From positions 434,001 through 498,000 of the forward strand of contig NZ_JYMR01000023.1 of assembly GCF_000938255.1 (NCBI RefSeq): DNA of 64,000 bases, in the 5' to 3' direction. Below the pieces are notes generated by a model. The model was not told where the DNA came from. It saw nothing but the letters and a program-made list of their open reading frames with translations, and did not search any database. Shown here in pieces: positions 27,747 to 35,997 of the stretch. This DNA is from Bradyrhizobium sp. LTSP849 (GTDB taxonomy: Bacteria; Pseudomonadota; Alphaproteobacteria; Rhizobiales; Xanthobacteraceae). The translations under genes and the position numbers were made by a program. How positions within the stretch are numbered: the first letter of the stretch is position 1; each line of letters opens with the position of its first letter.

Positions 27747-28686
27747 AGCGCACCCGCGGGTCGACCAGGGTGTAGACGATATCCACGGCAACGTTGATCA
27801 GCACGAAGGCGAAGCCGAACAACAGCATGGTGCCCTGGATCAGCGGGTAGTCGCGGGCCATGATCCCCTGCACCACGAGCCGGCCGATGCCCGGCAACGC
27901 AAATACCTGTTCCACGACGACCGAACCTCCGATCAGGAGACTCAGGATGATGCCGCTGACCGTCACGACGGCAACCAGAGCATTGCGGAAGCCGTGCTTG
28001 CCGACGGTTCGCCACTCGCTGACGCCCTTGGCGCGCGCCGTCCGGATGAAATCCTGCTCGAGCACATCGAGCATCGCCGAGCGTGTCATGCGCGCCAGGA
28101 AGCCGATCTGAAACAGGCTGAGCACCATGGCGGGCTGGATCAGCGAGGCGAACCAGGCGCCGGGGCCTGCCGTCAGCAACGGCGCGTAGCCAGCGGACGG
28201 TACCCATCCGAGCTTTACGCTGAACAAGATGACCGACACGATTGCGATCCAGAAACTCGGGGCCGAAACCCCGATCAGCGCGATCGCCATGACACCCGCA
28301 TCGATCCAGCTGCTCCGGAAATAGGCGGCCAGGATGCCGAGTGCGATCCCGATCGGCAAGGTGATGGCGAGCGACAGGGCGGCGAGCGACAACGTCACCG
28401 GCAAGCGCTCCCCGACCGCGGAGAGCACGGTCTGGTTCAGCATCAGCGAACTGCCGAACTTGCCCTGTGCCAGGTTGAGGAACCAGGACAGCAGTTGCCG
28501 CCAGATCGACTGGTCGAGGCCGAGTTCACGACGAATCCGTTCAACCGCCGCTGGCGCGGCATCGGCTCCGGCGATCACGACCGCAGGGTCTCCCGGCAGA
28601 AGGTGCATCAGGATGAAAGACAGCACTGCAACCAGCAGCAGGACCGGTATGGATTGCATGAGACGGACGCTGATCGTGCGAAACAT
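27739..28686 (-). CDS. ABC transporter permease, DppB-like (second system)
   Basis: A 315-residue inner-membrane permease. It begins with the DppB-type first helix 'LMQSIPVLLLVAVLSFILMH' followed by 'LLPGDPAVV', a conserved family block. The EAA-like loop reads 'RTARAKGVSEWRTVGKHGFRN'. It lies 56 bases after the SBP stop. Confidence 0.93.
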   Translation of the reverse strand: MFRTISVRLMQSIPVLLLVAVLSFILMHLLPGDPAVVIAGADAAPAAVERIRRELGLDQSIWRQLLSWFLNLAQGKFGSSLMLNQTVLSAVGERLPVTLSLAALSLAITLPIGIALGILAAYFRSSWIDAGVMAIALIGVSAPSFWIAIVSVILFSVKLGWVPSAGYAPLLTAGPGAWFASLIQPAMVLSLFQIGFLARMTRSAMLDVLEQDFIRTARAKGVSEWRTVGKHGFRNALVAVVTVSGIILSLLIGGSVVVEQVFALPGIGRLVVQGIMARDYPLIQGTMLLFGFAFVLINVAVDIVYTLVDPRVRYD

Positions 28687-28742
28687 GAGATACCCGATAC
28701 GACGCTTTTTGCTCCTGCCCAGCCAGCCGTTTTGCGACGACG

Positions 28743-30305
28743 CTACTTCAGCCAGACGTCCCAGAAATGAACGATATAATAGGGCATGAAGTTCACGACC
28801 TTGGCGGCGTTGTAGCTTCGCATCGTGCCCATGTCGGCGATCTTGATCATGTAGGCTTGCTCCAGCACGCGCTTCTCGATATCGGCCCAGGCAGAGATGC
28901 GCTTTTGCGGGTCGAGCGAGGCGTAGAACGCGTCATAGGCAGCGTCGAGAACATGGTCGTCCTTGACGTGCGGAAAGGTGTAGAACATCACTTTCCATTG
29001 TTGCGGACCGAGCAGCGGATTCGAGCAATAGCCGGTGGTGGACACATTCCAGACCCCGGTGCCGCGCTGCATGTTGCTCGCGTTGGTGGTCCAGTCGACG
29101 ATGTCGACCGCGACGTTGAAGCCGGCGTCTTTCATTTGCTCGGACAAGACCAGGATGGCGTCGCGGAAGTTCGGATAGTTGGAGTTCGTCTGGAGCACGA
29201 TTTTCTCGCCGTTGTATCCGGCCTGCTTCAGCAGCGCCTTGGCTTTGGCCGGGTTACGCTGGTCGTAGTAGGGCTTCATCGCATCGCCCTGATAGTAAGG
29301 GCTCGACGCGTAGACCAATGAATGGCCGGGCCGCGAGATCTGTCCCATGGCGCCGGTGATATCATCGACATTGACCACCGCCTCGATCGCCTGGCGAACC
29401 AGCGGATTGGTGGTCGGCGCCGCCTGCGTGTTCACCACGAACACCTGCATGCAATAGGGGAAAATCTGCTGCGTCGTGATATTGGCTTGGCCGTCGAAGC
29501 GCTTGGCGAGGTCGCGGGGGACGTCGCCGATGACGTCGGCGTTGCCGGTCTGCAAGGCGGCGACGCGGGCGTTCGCCTCGGGCACAAAATTATAGCGGAC
29601 CTGGTCGAGATAGGCGGTGCGCCGCCCGGCCAGACCATCCGGCCCGGGCGAGCTCTCGTCGGGCACATAGCCGTCGAAGCGCTTGATGACGAGATGGCTG
29701 TCCTTCACCCACTCGCCAAGCATGAACGGACCGGTTCCGATGATGTCGATCTCGCGCGCCGCCTTGTCCTTCTGCTCGGCCGGCAAGATCTCGAACGGAT
29801 AGACCGGCGACTTCAGCACGTCGACGAACACGGCGTTCGGCTTCTTCAACCGGATCACGAAGCCGTAGGGATCGGGTGCCTCGAAGCCGTCGACATCGGC
29901 GAGCACGGAGGCGTTGGGACTGACCTTGCGATAGCGCTCGAACGACGCCAGCACATCGGCCGACGTCATCTCCTTGCCATTATGGAATTTCACGCCCTTG
30001 CGCAGTGTGAAGGTGAACACTGTGGCATCGGCACTGGTCTCGATTTTCGAAGCGAGCACGGGCTTGGCGTTATAGTTATTGTCGATCGCAACCAGTGGCT
30101 CGAACAAGTGGTGAATGACTTCGAGTTCGACCAGGCTCGAGGCGACATGAGGATCGAGCGTGCCCGGGCCCGAGAGATAGGCATAGACGAGGCTGCCGCC
30201 GCGGGTGGGTTCAGCGGCATGGAGCGGGGTCGCAAGCGCGCCCAGCAGGGCAATCGATCGGCCCAACGCGGTGATCATACGAAACATGGCCGAAAAGCTT
30301 GTCAT
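28743..30305 (-). CDS. ABC transporter substrate-binding protein, peptide/nickel family 5 (second system)
   Basis: A 520-residue periplasmic binding protein. The signal peptide spans about residues 1-30 ('GRSIALLGALATPLHAAEP'). Family-5 blocks are present: 'TVFTFTLRKGVKFHNG' and 'MTSADVLASFERY'. It lies 67 bases downstream of the aminotransferase stop and 56 bases upstream of the permease. The ligand is not deducible; the hydrolases in the operon suggest an N-acylated amino compound or peptide. Confidence 0.92.
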   Translation of the reverse strand: MTSFSAMFRMITALGRSIALLGALATPLHAAEPTRGGSLVYAYLSGPGTLDPHVASSLVELEVIHHLFEPLVAIDNNYNAKPVLASKIETSADATVFTFTLRKGVKFHNGKEMTSADVLASFERYRKVSPNASVLADVDGFEAPDPYGFVIRLKKPNAVFVDVLKSPVYPFEILPAEQKDKAAREIDIIGTGPFMLGEWVKDSHLVIKRFDGYVPDESSPGPDGLAGRRTAYLDQVRYNFVPEANARVAALQTGNADVIGDVPRDLAKRFDGQANITTQQIFPYCMQVFVVNTQAAPTTNPLVRQAIEAVVNVDDITGAMGQISRPGHSLVYASSPYYQGDAMKPYYDQRNPAKAKALLKQAGYNGEKIVLQTNSNYPNFRDAILVLSEQMKDAGFNVAVDIVDWTTNASNMQRGTGVWNVSTTGYCSNPLLGPQQWKVMFYTFPHVKDDHVLDAAYDAFYASLDPQKRISAWADIEKRVLEQAYMIKIADMGTMRSYNAAKVVNFMPYYIVHFWDVWLK

Positions 30306-30372
30306 TACAACTGCCTTCCTGTTGAGCTCGCGTCTCAGTCGTCATTTACCCGCATGAATGCTCCCGCTGCAT

Positions 30373-31647
30373 TCACTGGACCATTGTCGCGGACTGGCGT
30401 CGGTCGGCTGAAGCGGCGACCTGCTTGAGGGCTCCATCGGTCGCCTCGAGGACTCGATCGATGTCGTCGGCCTGATGCGCCGCGGACAGAAACATGTTGT
30501 GCCAGGGATGCATGTAGACGCCGCGCCGCAGCGCCTCCTGCACGAAACGATGGCCGAGCACGAAATCCGGATCGTCCTCGAACATGATCATCGGCATCTG
30601 GACTGGTCCGGTCTGCCGCAATCGTACATCGTGCAACCGTGCCTGCGCCTCGAGCCCATCGCGTAGCCGACGGCCCATGACTTCCATCGTCGCGACCGCG
30701 CCGGTCGCACGCAGCTTCTTGATGGTGGCAACCGCTGCCGCCATCGGTACAGCCGAACACCAGAAGGAGCCGGTGACATAAACCTGTTGCGCGGCGTCGC
30801 GAAAGCGATCGGCGCCGGTCACCGCTGCAAGCGGATGACCGTTGGCGATCGCCTTGCTCCAGGCGCACAAATCGGGCCGGATGCCGTAAGGCTCCCAGCT
30901 GCCGCCGATGTGGAGGCGAAAGCCTGCCCTGACGTCGTCGAGAATCAGCGCCGCACCAGCCGCGTCGCAGATTCGCCGCACCGCTTGCGCGAAGGCAAGC
31001 GTCGGCGCCTCCTGATGGCGTCTCACATCATGCTTGAACGCCGTCACCAGCACTGCCGCGAGGTCGCGACCCGCCTCGTCGGCGGCGCGCTCCAGGCTCG
31101 CAATGTCGTTATAGTCAAAGTGAAGGATGTGGGCCCGATCTTCCGCGGTGACGCCGGCCAGCGAAGGCGTGCACCACGGCGCAGCGCCATGATAGGAGCC
31201 CTTCGCCACCAGCACCTTGCGCCGCTGCTTGGCCGCACGCGCAATGGTCACGCAGGCCGTCGTCGCATCGGTGCCGTTCTTGGCGAACAGCACCCAGTCG
31301 GCGTGCGGAATGGTCTCGACAACGAGCTCCGCGAGTTCGACCTGGCATTCGGCCGGCCCGGTCATCAGATCGCCGCGGCTGCGCTGCGCCGCGGCTGCGG
31401 CCTCCACATCCGGATCGCTGTAACCGAGCACGATCGGTCCGTAGCCGCACATCAGGTCGACATATTCCGTGCCCGCCACATCCCGGAGGCGGCAGCCGCT
31501 GGCGCTGCGAAAAAACTGCGGATAGCCGGGAGGCAGCCGAGCGACGTTCATGTGGCCCCACATGCCGCCGGGAATGACCTTCAGGGCTCGTGCCCGCAAC
31601 GCCTCGTCCTGCGACAGGAGCCCGGATGCGGTGTCATCAGGTGCCAT
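30373..31647 (-). CDS. Class III PLP-dependent aminotransferase (glutamate-1-semialdehyde aminomutase-like)
   Basis: A 424-residue cytoplasmic PLP enzyme. I took ATG 31647; the upstream extension of the frame lies in the promoter region and does not look coding. Visible features are 'RFFRSASGCRLRD'-type N-terminal layout, PLP-site 'FAKNGTDATTACV', 'ILDDVRAGFR' with the PLP-pyridine Asp, and the Schiff-base Lys in 'AWSKAIANGHPLAAV'. Overall form is HemL/omega-transaminase-like. Its context (first gene of a peptide-transporter and acylase operon) makes a catabolic transaminase more likely than haem synthesis. It probably deaminates an amine freed by the acylase or amidase. Confidence 0.9.
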   Translation of the reverse strand: MAPDDTASGLLSQDEALRARALKVIPGGMWGHMNVARLPPGYPQFFRSASGCRLRDVAGTEYVDLMCGYGPIVLGYSDPDVEAAAAAQRSRGDLMTGPAECQVELAELVVETIPHADWVLFAKNGTDATTACVTIARAAKQRRKVLVAKGSYHGAAPWCTPSLAGVTAEDRAHILHFDYNDIASLERAADEAGRDLAAVLVTAFKHDVRRHQEAPTLAFAQAVRRICDAAGAALILDDVRAGFRLHIGGSWEPYGIRPDLCAWSKAIANGHPLAAVTGADRFRDAAQQVYVTGSFWCSAVPMAAAVATIKKLRATGAVATMEVMGRRLRDGLEAQARLHDVRLRQTGPVQMPMIMFEDDPDFVLGHRFVQEALRRGVYMHPWHNMFLSAAHQADDIDRVLEATDGALKQVAASADRRQSATMVQ

Positions 31648-31697
31648 GGCAAGTCCCTCGTGTCGGACGGCCGCGCCGTTGCGACGCCAACATAATA

Positions 31698-31711
31698 TAT
31701 GATATATCATA
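31698..31711. promoter_or_regulatory. Palindromic operator between aminotransferase and GntR genes
   Basis: A perfect 14-bp A/T-rich palindrome, TATGATATATCATA, stands out in a G+C-rich context. It lies 50 bases from the aminotransferase start and 106 bases from the GntR start. FCD-type GntR regulators often bind short A/T-rich palindromes, so the divergent gene product is the obvious candidate. Confidence 0.72.
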
Positions 31712-31817
31712 GCTGCGAAGACCCTTTCTCGCCTTTTGATCTTGCAAAGACCGCAGGCAGACGTGCGGGCCACGCATAGAGATCGGTCGCCTCTCGACTG
31801 GAAAGCAGGTCCACTCG

Positions 31818-32528
31818 ATGTCCAACGATGCTGTCGGTCTGGTCGGCCGCGACAACCTGACGGCCCGCGTGTTTGGGGAATTGCGGCTTGCCTTGATGGA
31901 GGGACGATTCCGCCCCGGCCATCGCTTCAAGATCCGCGAGCTCGCCGAAACGATGGGCGTCTCGGAAACGCCGATCCGCGAAGCGCTGATGCAGTTGGTG
32001 CGCGCGCGGGTGCTTGACATGCAGGCAAGCCGCTCGATCGAGGTCGCCCGCCTGAGCGCAGCGCAGTACGAGGAACTACGCGGTATCCGGATTTTGCTGG
32101 AAGGACTGGCTGCCGAACGCGCAACCACCCGGATATCCAAGGCTGATATCGCCAATCTCAAGAAGTATCATCAGGCGCTGGTCGCGGCAGAACGCGGCAG
32201 GCGCTGGCGCGAGGCCGTCCAGGTGAACTGGCAATTCCACCACACGCTCTACAAGGCGGCCGACGCACCCGAACTGCTCGAGATGATCGAGACGATCTGG
32301 CTTCGCAACGGCCCTCTGCTCAACATGCTGTATCCGCATGCGACACCGACCTATCCGGGACGGCATCAGCACCTCAACGTACTTGACGGTTTGACCGCGA
32401 GAAATCCCGAGGCCGTGAAGCAGTCGATCCAGGCCGATCTGTTGGAGGGAGGCGCCAGATTGCTGCAACTGCTCCAGGATATCGAAACCGGTGCGACGCC
32501 GTCGGAGTTGGATGCCGCAGTGACATAG
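31818..32528 (+). CDS. GntR family transcriptional regulator with FCD domain
   Basis: A 236-residue regulator. The N-terminal winged helix shows 'GRFRPGHRFKIRELAETMGVSETPIREALMQLV', a textbook GntR head (here split across positions 31900-32000). The C-terminal ~150 residues are an all-helical FCD ligand domain with 'NWQFHHTLYKAAD', including the metal/ligand His region of the family. It is divergent from the aminotransferase-transporter-acylase operon and probably represses it until a carboxylate-type ligand binds. Confidence 0.92.
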   Translation: MSNDAVGLVGRDNLTARVFGELRLALMEGRFRPGHRFKIRELAETMGVSETPIREALMQLVRARVLDMQASRSIEVARLSAAQYEELRGIRILLEGLAAERATTRISKADIANLKKYHQALVAAERGRRWREAVQVNWQFHHTLYKAADAPELLEMIETIWLRNGPLLNMLYPHATPTYPGRHQHLNVLDGLTARNPEAVKQSIQADLLEGGARLLQLLQDIETGATPSELDAAVT

Positions 32529-32578
32529 TCAGCGCGCGACACTGCCTCGAACGAGCCGGCGGGCCAGTTCAGCGTGCG

Positions 32579-33769
32579 TCACCGATCGTTTCGCCGCGCG
32601 GCCACTATGATCCGATCCAGAATTTCGTCGAGGATCGGCATCGATGTTGCGAAATTGAGCCTGACAAATTGCGGACTACCGGGGTCAAAAGTTTCGCCGG
32701 CGCTGAATCCGATACGGGCGTTGTTCAGGAAGAATTGATGCGCCGCTGATGACAGGCGGAGTTCGCGGCAGTCGAGCCAAGTCAGGTAAGTCGCTTCCGG
32801 GGCATGGAAGCGGATCTCAGGCACTTCGGCCGCGAGCACATCCACAACTCTGTTCCGAGCCTTGTGAAGGTGATCCATCACGGCATCAAGCCAGGGCTGC
32901 CCCTCGGTCCAGGCAGCCACAGTTGCGTCGGCGCCGATGACATTGGCCTGACCTGTCAAGCGGAGCGGGATACGGCTGTGAAACCGCTTGCGCAGGTCCT
33001 CGCTGCCGAAAGCGATGACCGCGCAGCGCAGGCCGGGAATGTTGAAGCTCTTGGTCGCCGAATTGAGAGTCACGGTGCGCGCGGCGATCTCAGGTCCAAG
33101 CGAGGCAAACGGAATGTGCTGATATCCCGGATAGACGAGATCGGAATGGATCTCGTCGGAAATAACGATCAGATCATGGTCGATGGCGAACGTGGCTAAT
33201 GCCAGCAGCTCATCCCGGGAAAACACCCGCCCCGTCGGGTTCTGCGGATTGCACAGCACGAAGATGCGGGTTCGTTGGTCAACCAGCGCCTTCAGTTCGT
33301 CCATGTCGAAGACGTAGCGGGTCCCGTCGTCGCGCATCGGCAGCGTCAGGAGCCGGCGCTCCGTCGTGCTGATGGCGTCGCGAAACGGCGGATAGTTCGG
33401 GACCTGGAGGACAACACCATCGCCGGGGTCTGAGAACGCCAGGATCGGTGCGTAGGTGCCCTGCACCAGGTCCGCCAGCGGCAGCACGAGATCGGGCGAG
33501 AGCTCCCAGCCGTAGCGGGACTGCATCCGGTTGGCGAAGGCTGAGGCGACGAGCCGGTCCGGTTTCTGGCCGTCGCGTAGCGGATAGCCGTAGTCGCCAT
33601 CCCGGACGATGCGCTCGATTGCTGCCTGTATCGGAGCGGCGACGGCAAAGTCCATGTCCGCGACGAAGGCAGGCAGGACGTCGGCGTCGTATTGGTTCCA
33701 CTTGGCGTTACGGCGCGCCTGTAGCGCAGGCTGCGATAGTTCGAAGCTGATCGTCTCTCGGCTGTTCAT
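32579..33769 (-). CDS. MalY/PatB family PLP-dependent C-S lyase / aminotransferase
   Basis: A 396-residue class I/II fold enzyme. The start at 33769 is preferred; an ATG eight codons upstream is possible. The N-terminal 'NAKWNQYDADVLPAFVADMDF' is characteristic of the MalY/PatB group, which includes cystathionine beta-lyases. Other features are 'VLCNPQNPTGRVFS', 'ISDEIHSDLVYPG' and the PLP Lys in 'NSATKSFNIPGLR'. It is convergent with the GntR gene and probably transcribed alone. Cleavage of a cystathionine-like C-S bond, releasing ammonia and pyruvate, is the family reaction; the substrate here is unknown. Confidence 0.9.
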   Translation of the reverse strand: MNSRETISFELSQPALQARRNAKWNQYDADVLPAFVADMDFAVAAPIQAAIERIVRDGDYGYPLRDGQKPDRLVASAFANRMQSRYGWELSPDLVLPLADLVQGTYAPILAFSDPGDGVVLQVPNYPPFRDAISTTERRLLTLPMRDDGTRYVFDMDELKALVDQRTRIFVLCNPQNPTGRVFSRDELLALATFAIDHDLIVISDEIHSDLVYPGYQHIPFASLGPEIAARTVTLNSATKSFNIPGLRCAVIAFGSEDLRKRFHSRIPLRLTGQANVIGADATVAAWTEGQPWLDAVMDHLHKARNRVVDVLAAEVPEIRFHAPEATYLTWLDCRELRLSSAAHQFFLNNARIGFSAGETFDPGSPQFVRLNFATSMPILDEILDRIIVAARRNDR

Positions 33770-34019
33770 GATCTCTGTCCGCGGCGCTTTCATTGGGTCG
33801 GCGATGTGAATAGGTTACGCGAGATGGTAGGCGACCGCATTGCCGTCGGCGAGCTTGTTCGGCGCTGTTGTCTATTTGCGTTCGATCAGCGCCGCCCGTC
33901 GTCAATCATTCCGTCCGACAATCACCAGCCTCCTGCACAGTTTTGCTACAGATCGGCATGTTTTGCGGCAGGCTTCGCTGCAACAACGCGCTTGACATCG
34001 TATTTGATCTCAACGACCG

Positions 34020-34149
34020 TATGGTGCAAGCGTAGGGCAACACGGCCCATCGACGCGATGAGTTCAACCATTTCCAACACCACGCTTTCATCGCGTGTTC
34101 GGTTGGCGGCGAGGGCGCCCTCGGCTTCACAGCCGACGGGCGCTTTTTT
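34020..34149 (+). promoter_or_regulatory. Candidate ANTAR-controlled leader of the amide operon
   Basis: The 395-bp gap 33770-34164 holds no gene. TTGACA at 33992-33997 could be a -35 box, placing the transcript start near 34028. The leader then contains a small hairpin with a 6-nt loop (GGGC-AACACG-GCCC, 34035-34048), another with a 7-nt loop (CACGC / GCGTG, 34081-34097), and the terminator at 34115-34149. AmiR-type ANTAR proteins bind paired hexaloop hairpins to prevent such termination. The loops here do not fit the strict A1/G4 hexaloop rule, so exact binding elements are uncertain. Confidence 0.5.
34115..34149 (+). terminator. Intrinsic terminator directly upstream of amiC-like gene
   Basis: The stem GCGCCCTCGGCT / AGCCGACGGGCGC has 12 pairs with one bulged C and a TCAC loop, followed by six T. 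It is the clearest rho-independent terminator in the window, yet it stands 15 bases before a start codon and points into the operon. The upstream gene is on the other strand and convergent with nothing here, so attenuation of the amide operon is the natural reading. Confidence 0.85.
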
Positions 34150-34164
34150 GTTTTGGATCGGGTG

Positions 34165-35325
34165 ATGACGCAGAAGCGGTATCGAATTGGCGTGATGTTC
34201 TCGACGACGGGCTCCTACAGCGTCGTCGCGCGCTCGATCCTCAACGGCGCGTTGCTGGCGTTCCAGGAGGTCAATGCGAGTGGTACCGACGTTGCGCTGG
34301 AGCCAGTCGTGGTCAACCCGTCCGGCGACCTTGCGCGCTATCGTTCGCTCAGCCTCGACCTTCTCGGTTCCGGCATCCGGCACGTGGTCGGCTGCTACAC
34401 CTCGTCGAGCCGCAAGGAGGTGATCCCGTGCTTCGAGAAGTTCGATGGATTGTTGTGGTATCCGTCTCACTACGAGGGTTTCGAGAGCTCCGATAACGTC
34501 ATCTACACCGGCGCAGCACCGAACCAGCACGTGCTGCCGTTGGTCGATTATCTGGCGTCCCGCGTCGGCTCGCGTGCGTTCTGTGTCGGATCCAACTACA
34601 TCTGGGCCTGGGAAAACAACCGCATCTTTCGCGAGGCATTGATCGCTCGCGGCGGCGCCGTGCTCGCCGAGCGCTATCTCCCGGTCGGTGATACCGAGGT
34701 CGACCAGGTGATCGCGGCCATCATCGACCAGCGTCCCGACTTCGTCTTCAACAATCTGATCGGCACCAGTGCCTATGCTTTCTTCCGCGCGTTCCGGGCC
34801 GCTTGCCGCGCCCGCGGTATCGATCAGGCATCCGAAATTCCGGTCGCGAGCTGCACGCTGTCGGAACCGGAATTGCCCGAGATCGGGCTGGACGCCGTCG
34901 ACGGACATCTGTCCTCAAGCGTCTATTTCTCTTCGCTGAATTCCCCGGAGAATGCCGCGTTTATTCGCGCCTATATGGCATCCTTTCCGGACGGACCGGT
35001 CTCGTCGGCAGATGCTGAATCCTCTTACATCGCCGTCAAGCTGCTCGCAGCGGCATTGTCACAGGCCGGCACTGACGACGCCCGCACGGTGCGCGCCGCC
35101 GTGGCCGATCAGCGGTTGCGCGCCCCGCAAGGAGAGGTCCGCATCGACCGGCAGACCTTTCACGCTTGGCTCACGCCGCGGATCGGCCGCTCGGCTGCCA
35201 ACGGGCAGTTCGAGGTGCTACTGGAATCCCGCGAACCGATCGCGCCCGATCCTTACCTTATTCAGTCGTCGCCGCGCTTTGCCAGCGCGATGCGCTCTCC
35301 GCTGTTGAAGGTGGTGCAATCATGA
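34165..35325 (+). CDS. amiC: AmiC-like amide sensor (periplasmic-binding-protein fold), cytoplasmic
   Basis: A protein of about 386 residues with the LivJ/AmiC fold but no signal peptide: it begins 'MTQKRYRIGVMFSTTGSYSVV'. Family landmarks include 'GCYTSSSRKEVIPCFEKFDGLLWYP' (given in part, ~residues 77-101) and 'YEGFESSDNVIYTGAAPNQH'. In Pseudomonas, AmiC senses small amides and holds AmiR inactive. The next gene encodes an AmiR-like protein and overlaps it by four bases, which strongly supports the same pairing. The start lies immediately after the leader terminator. Confidence 0.88.
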   Translation: MTQKRYRIGVMFSTTGSYSVVARSILNGALLAFQEVNASGTDVALEPVVVNPSGDLARYRSLSLDLLGSGIRHVVGCYTSSSRKEVIPCFEKFDGLLWYPSHYEGFESSDNVIYTGAAPNQHVLPLVDYLASRVGSRAFCVGSNYIWAWENNRIFREALIARGGAVLAERYLPVGDTEVDQVIAAIIDQRPDFVFNNLIGTSAYAFFRAFRAACRARGIDQASEIPVASCTLSEPELPEIGLDAVDGHLSSSVYFSSLNSPENAAFIRAYMASFPDGPVSSADAESSYIAVKLLAAALSQAGTDDARTVRAAVADQRLRAPQGEVRIDRQTFHAWLTPRIGRSAANGQFEVLLESREPIAPDPYLIQSSPRFASAMRSPLLKVVQS

Positions 35326-35987
35326 GCTCCCGACTGCTACAGAATTTCAAGGGCGGCCGCGCCATCGTCGTCACCCGGCGAGGGGGATGGGAGAGCGCGC
35401 TCGAAACGACGCTCGCCAAGCTCGGCGTCTCCACCGAATATCCGGAAATTATCGACGGCCGCGCGCAGATCGACGTCGCTGGCCTCCAGGCCGATCGTGA
35501 CATTCTGTTCGTCGACGGCGATCTCGAAGGCGCGGTCGCGATCGAAGTCAATCCGGCCTCGCGGCTGCCTCCGGTGCCGGTGATCGGCCTCGTCGGCGTC
35601 GAGGCGCCAAGCCGGCTCAAGGCGCTCGTCAATCTCGGCGCCACCTCGTTTCTGCGCAAGCCGGTGCATGGCGGCGCGGTCTATACGTCGCTCTTCATGG
35701 GCATCAACCAGTTCCTGCTGCGCGCCGAGATGTATGAGCGCTTGCAGGGCCTCGAGGAACGCCGCCGCGGCCGCCGCGCGGTGATCCGGGCCGTCATCCT
35801 GCTGATGCAGCAGGACGGCCTCGACGAGGAGGGTGCCTATTCCCGGCTCCGTCGCGAAAGCATGCGCGCGCGGCAGAACATGGAACTCTATTGCGAGGAG
35901 TTTCTGAGCAAGCGGGCGAAGCCGCCCGATACGACCGGCCGCACGACCGGCATCATGCTGCAAGGCGGCGACAAGCAAGCCATCTAG
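35322..35987 (+). CDS. amiR: AmiR-like ANTAR-domain transcription antiterminator
   Basis: A 221-residue protein. Residues 1-130 look like a degenerate response-regulator receiver domain with no clear phospho-acceptor pocket, as in AmiR. A coiled-coil-prone segment 'LRAEMYERLQGLEERRRGRR' leads into the C-terminal ANTAR RNA-binding domain: 'VIRAVILLMQQDGLDEEGAYSRLRRESM'. ANTAR proteins bind leader RNA hairpins and block terminator formation. Release from the amiC product when an amide is bound is the model, and the terminator at 34115-34149 is the likely target. Confidence 0.9.
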   Translation: MSSRLLQNFKGGRAIVVTRRGGWESALETTLAKLGVSTEYPEIIDGRAQIDVAGLQADRDILFVDGDLEGAVAIEVNPASRLPPVPVIGLVGVEAPSRLKALVNLGATSFLRKPVHGGAVYTSLFMGINQFLLRAEMYERLQGLEERRRGRRAVIRAVILLMQQDGLDEEGAYSRLRRESMRARQNMELYCEEFLSKRAKPPDTTGRTTGIMLQGGDKQAI

Positions 35988-35997
35988 GAGAAGCAAA

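Noticed and set aside
25914..27797. Plus-strand open frame of 627 codons opposite the second DppD and DppC genes
   Set aside because: Antisense shadow: rich in His, Asp, Arg and Gln with no hydrophobic core, while the minus strand has intact Walker and EAA motifs.
34153..34164. TTG start upstream of the amiC-like gene
   Set aside because: It falls in the T-rich end of the terminator region and adds only four codons; ATG 34165 is more likely.
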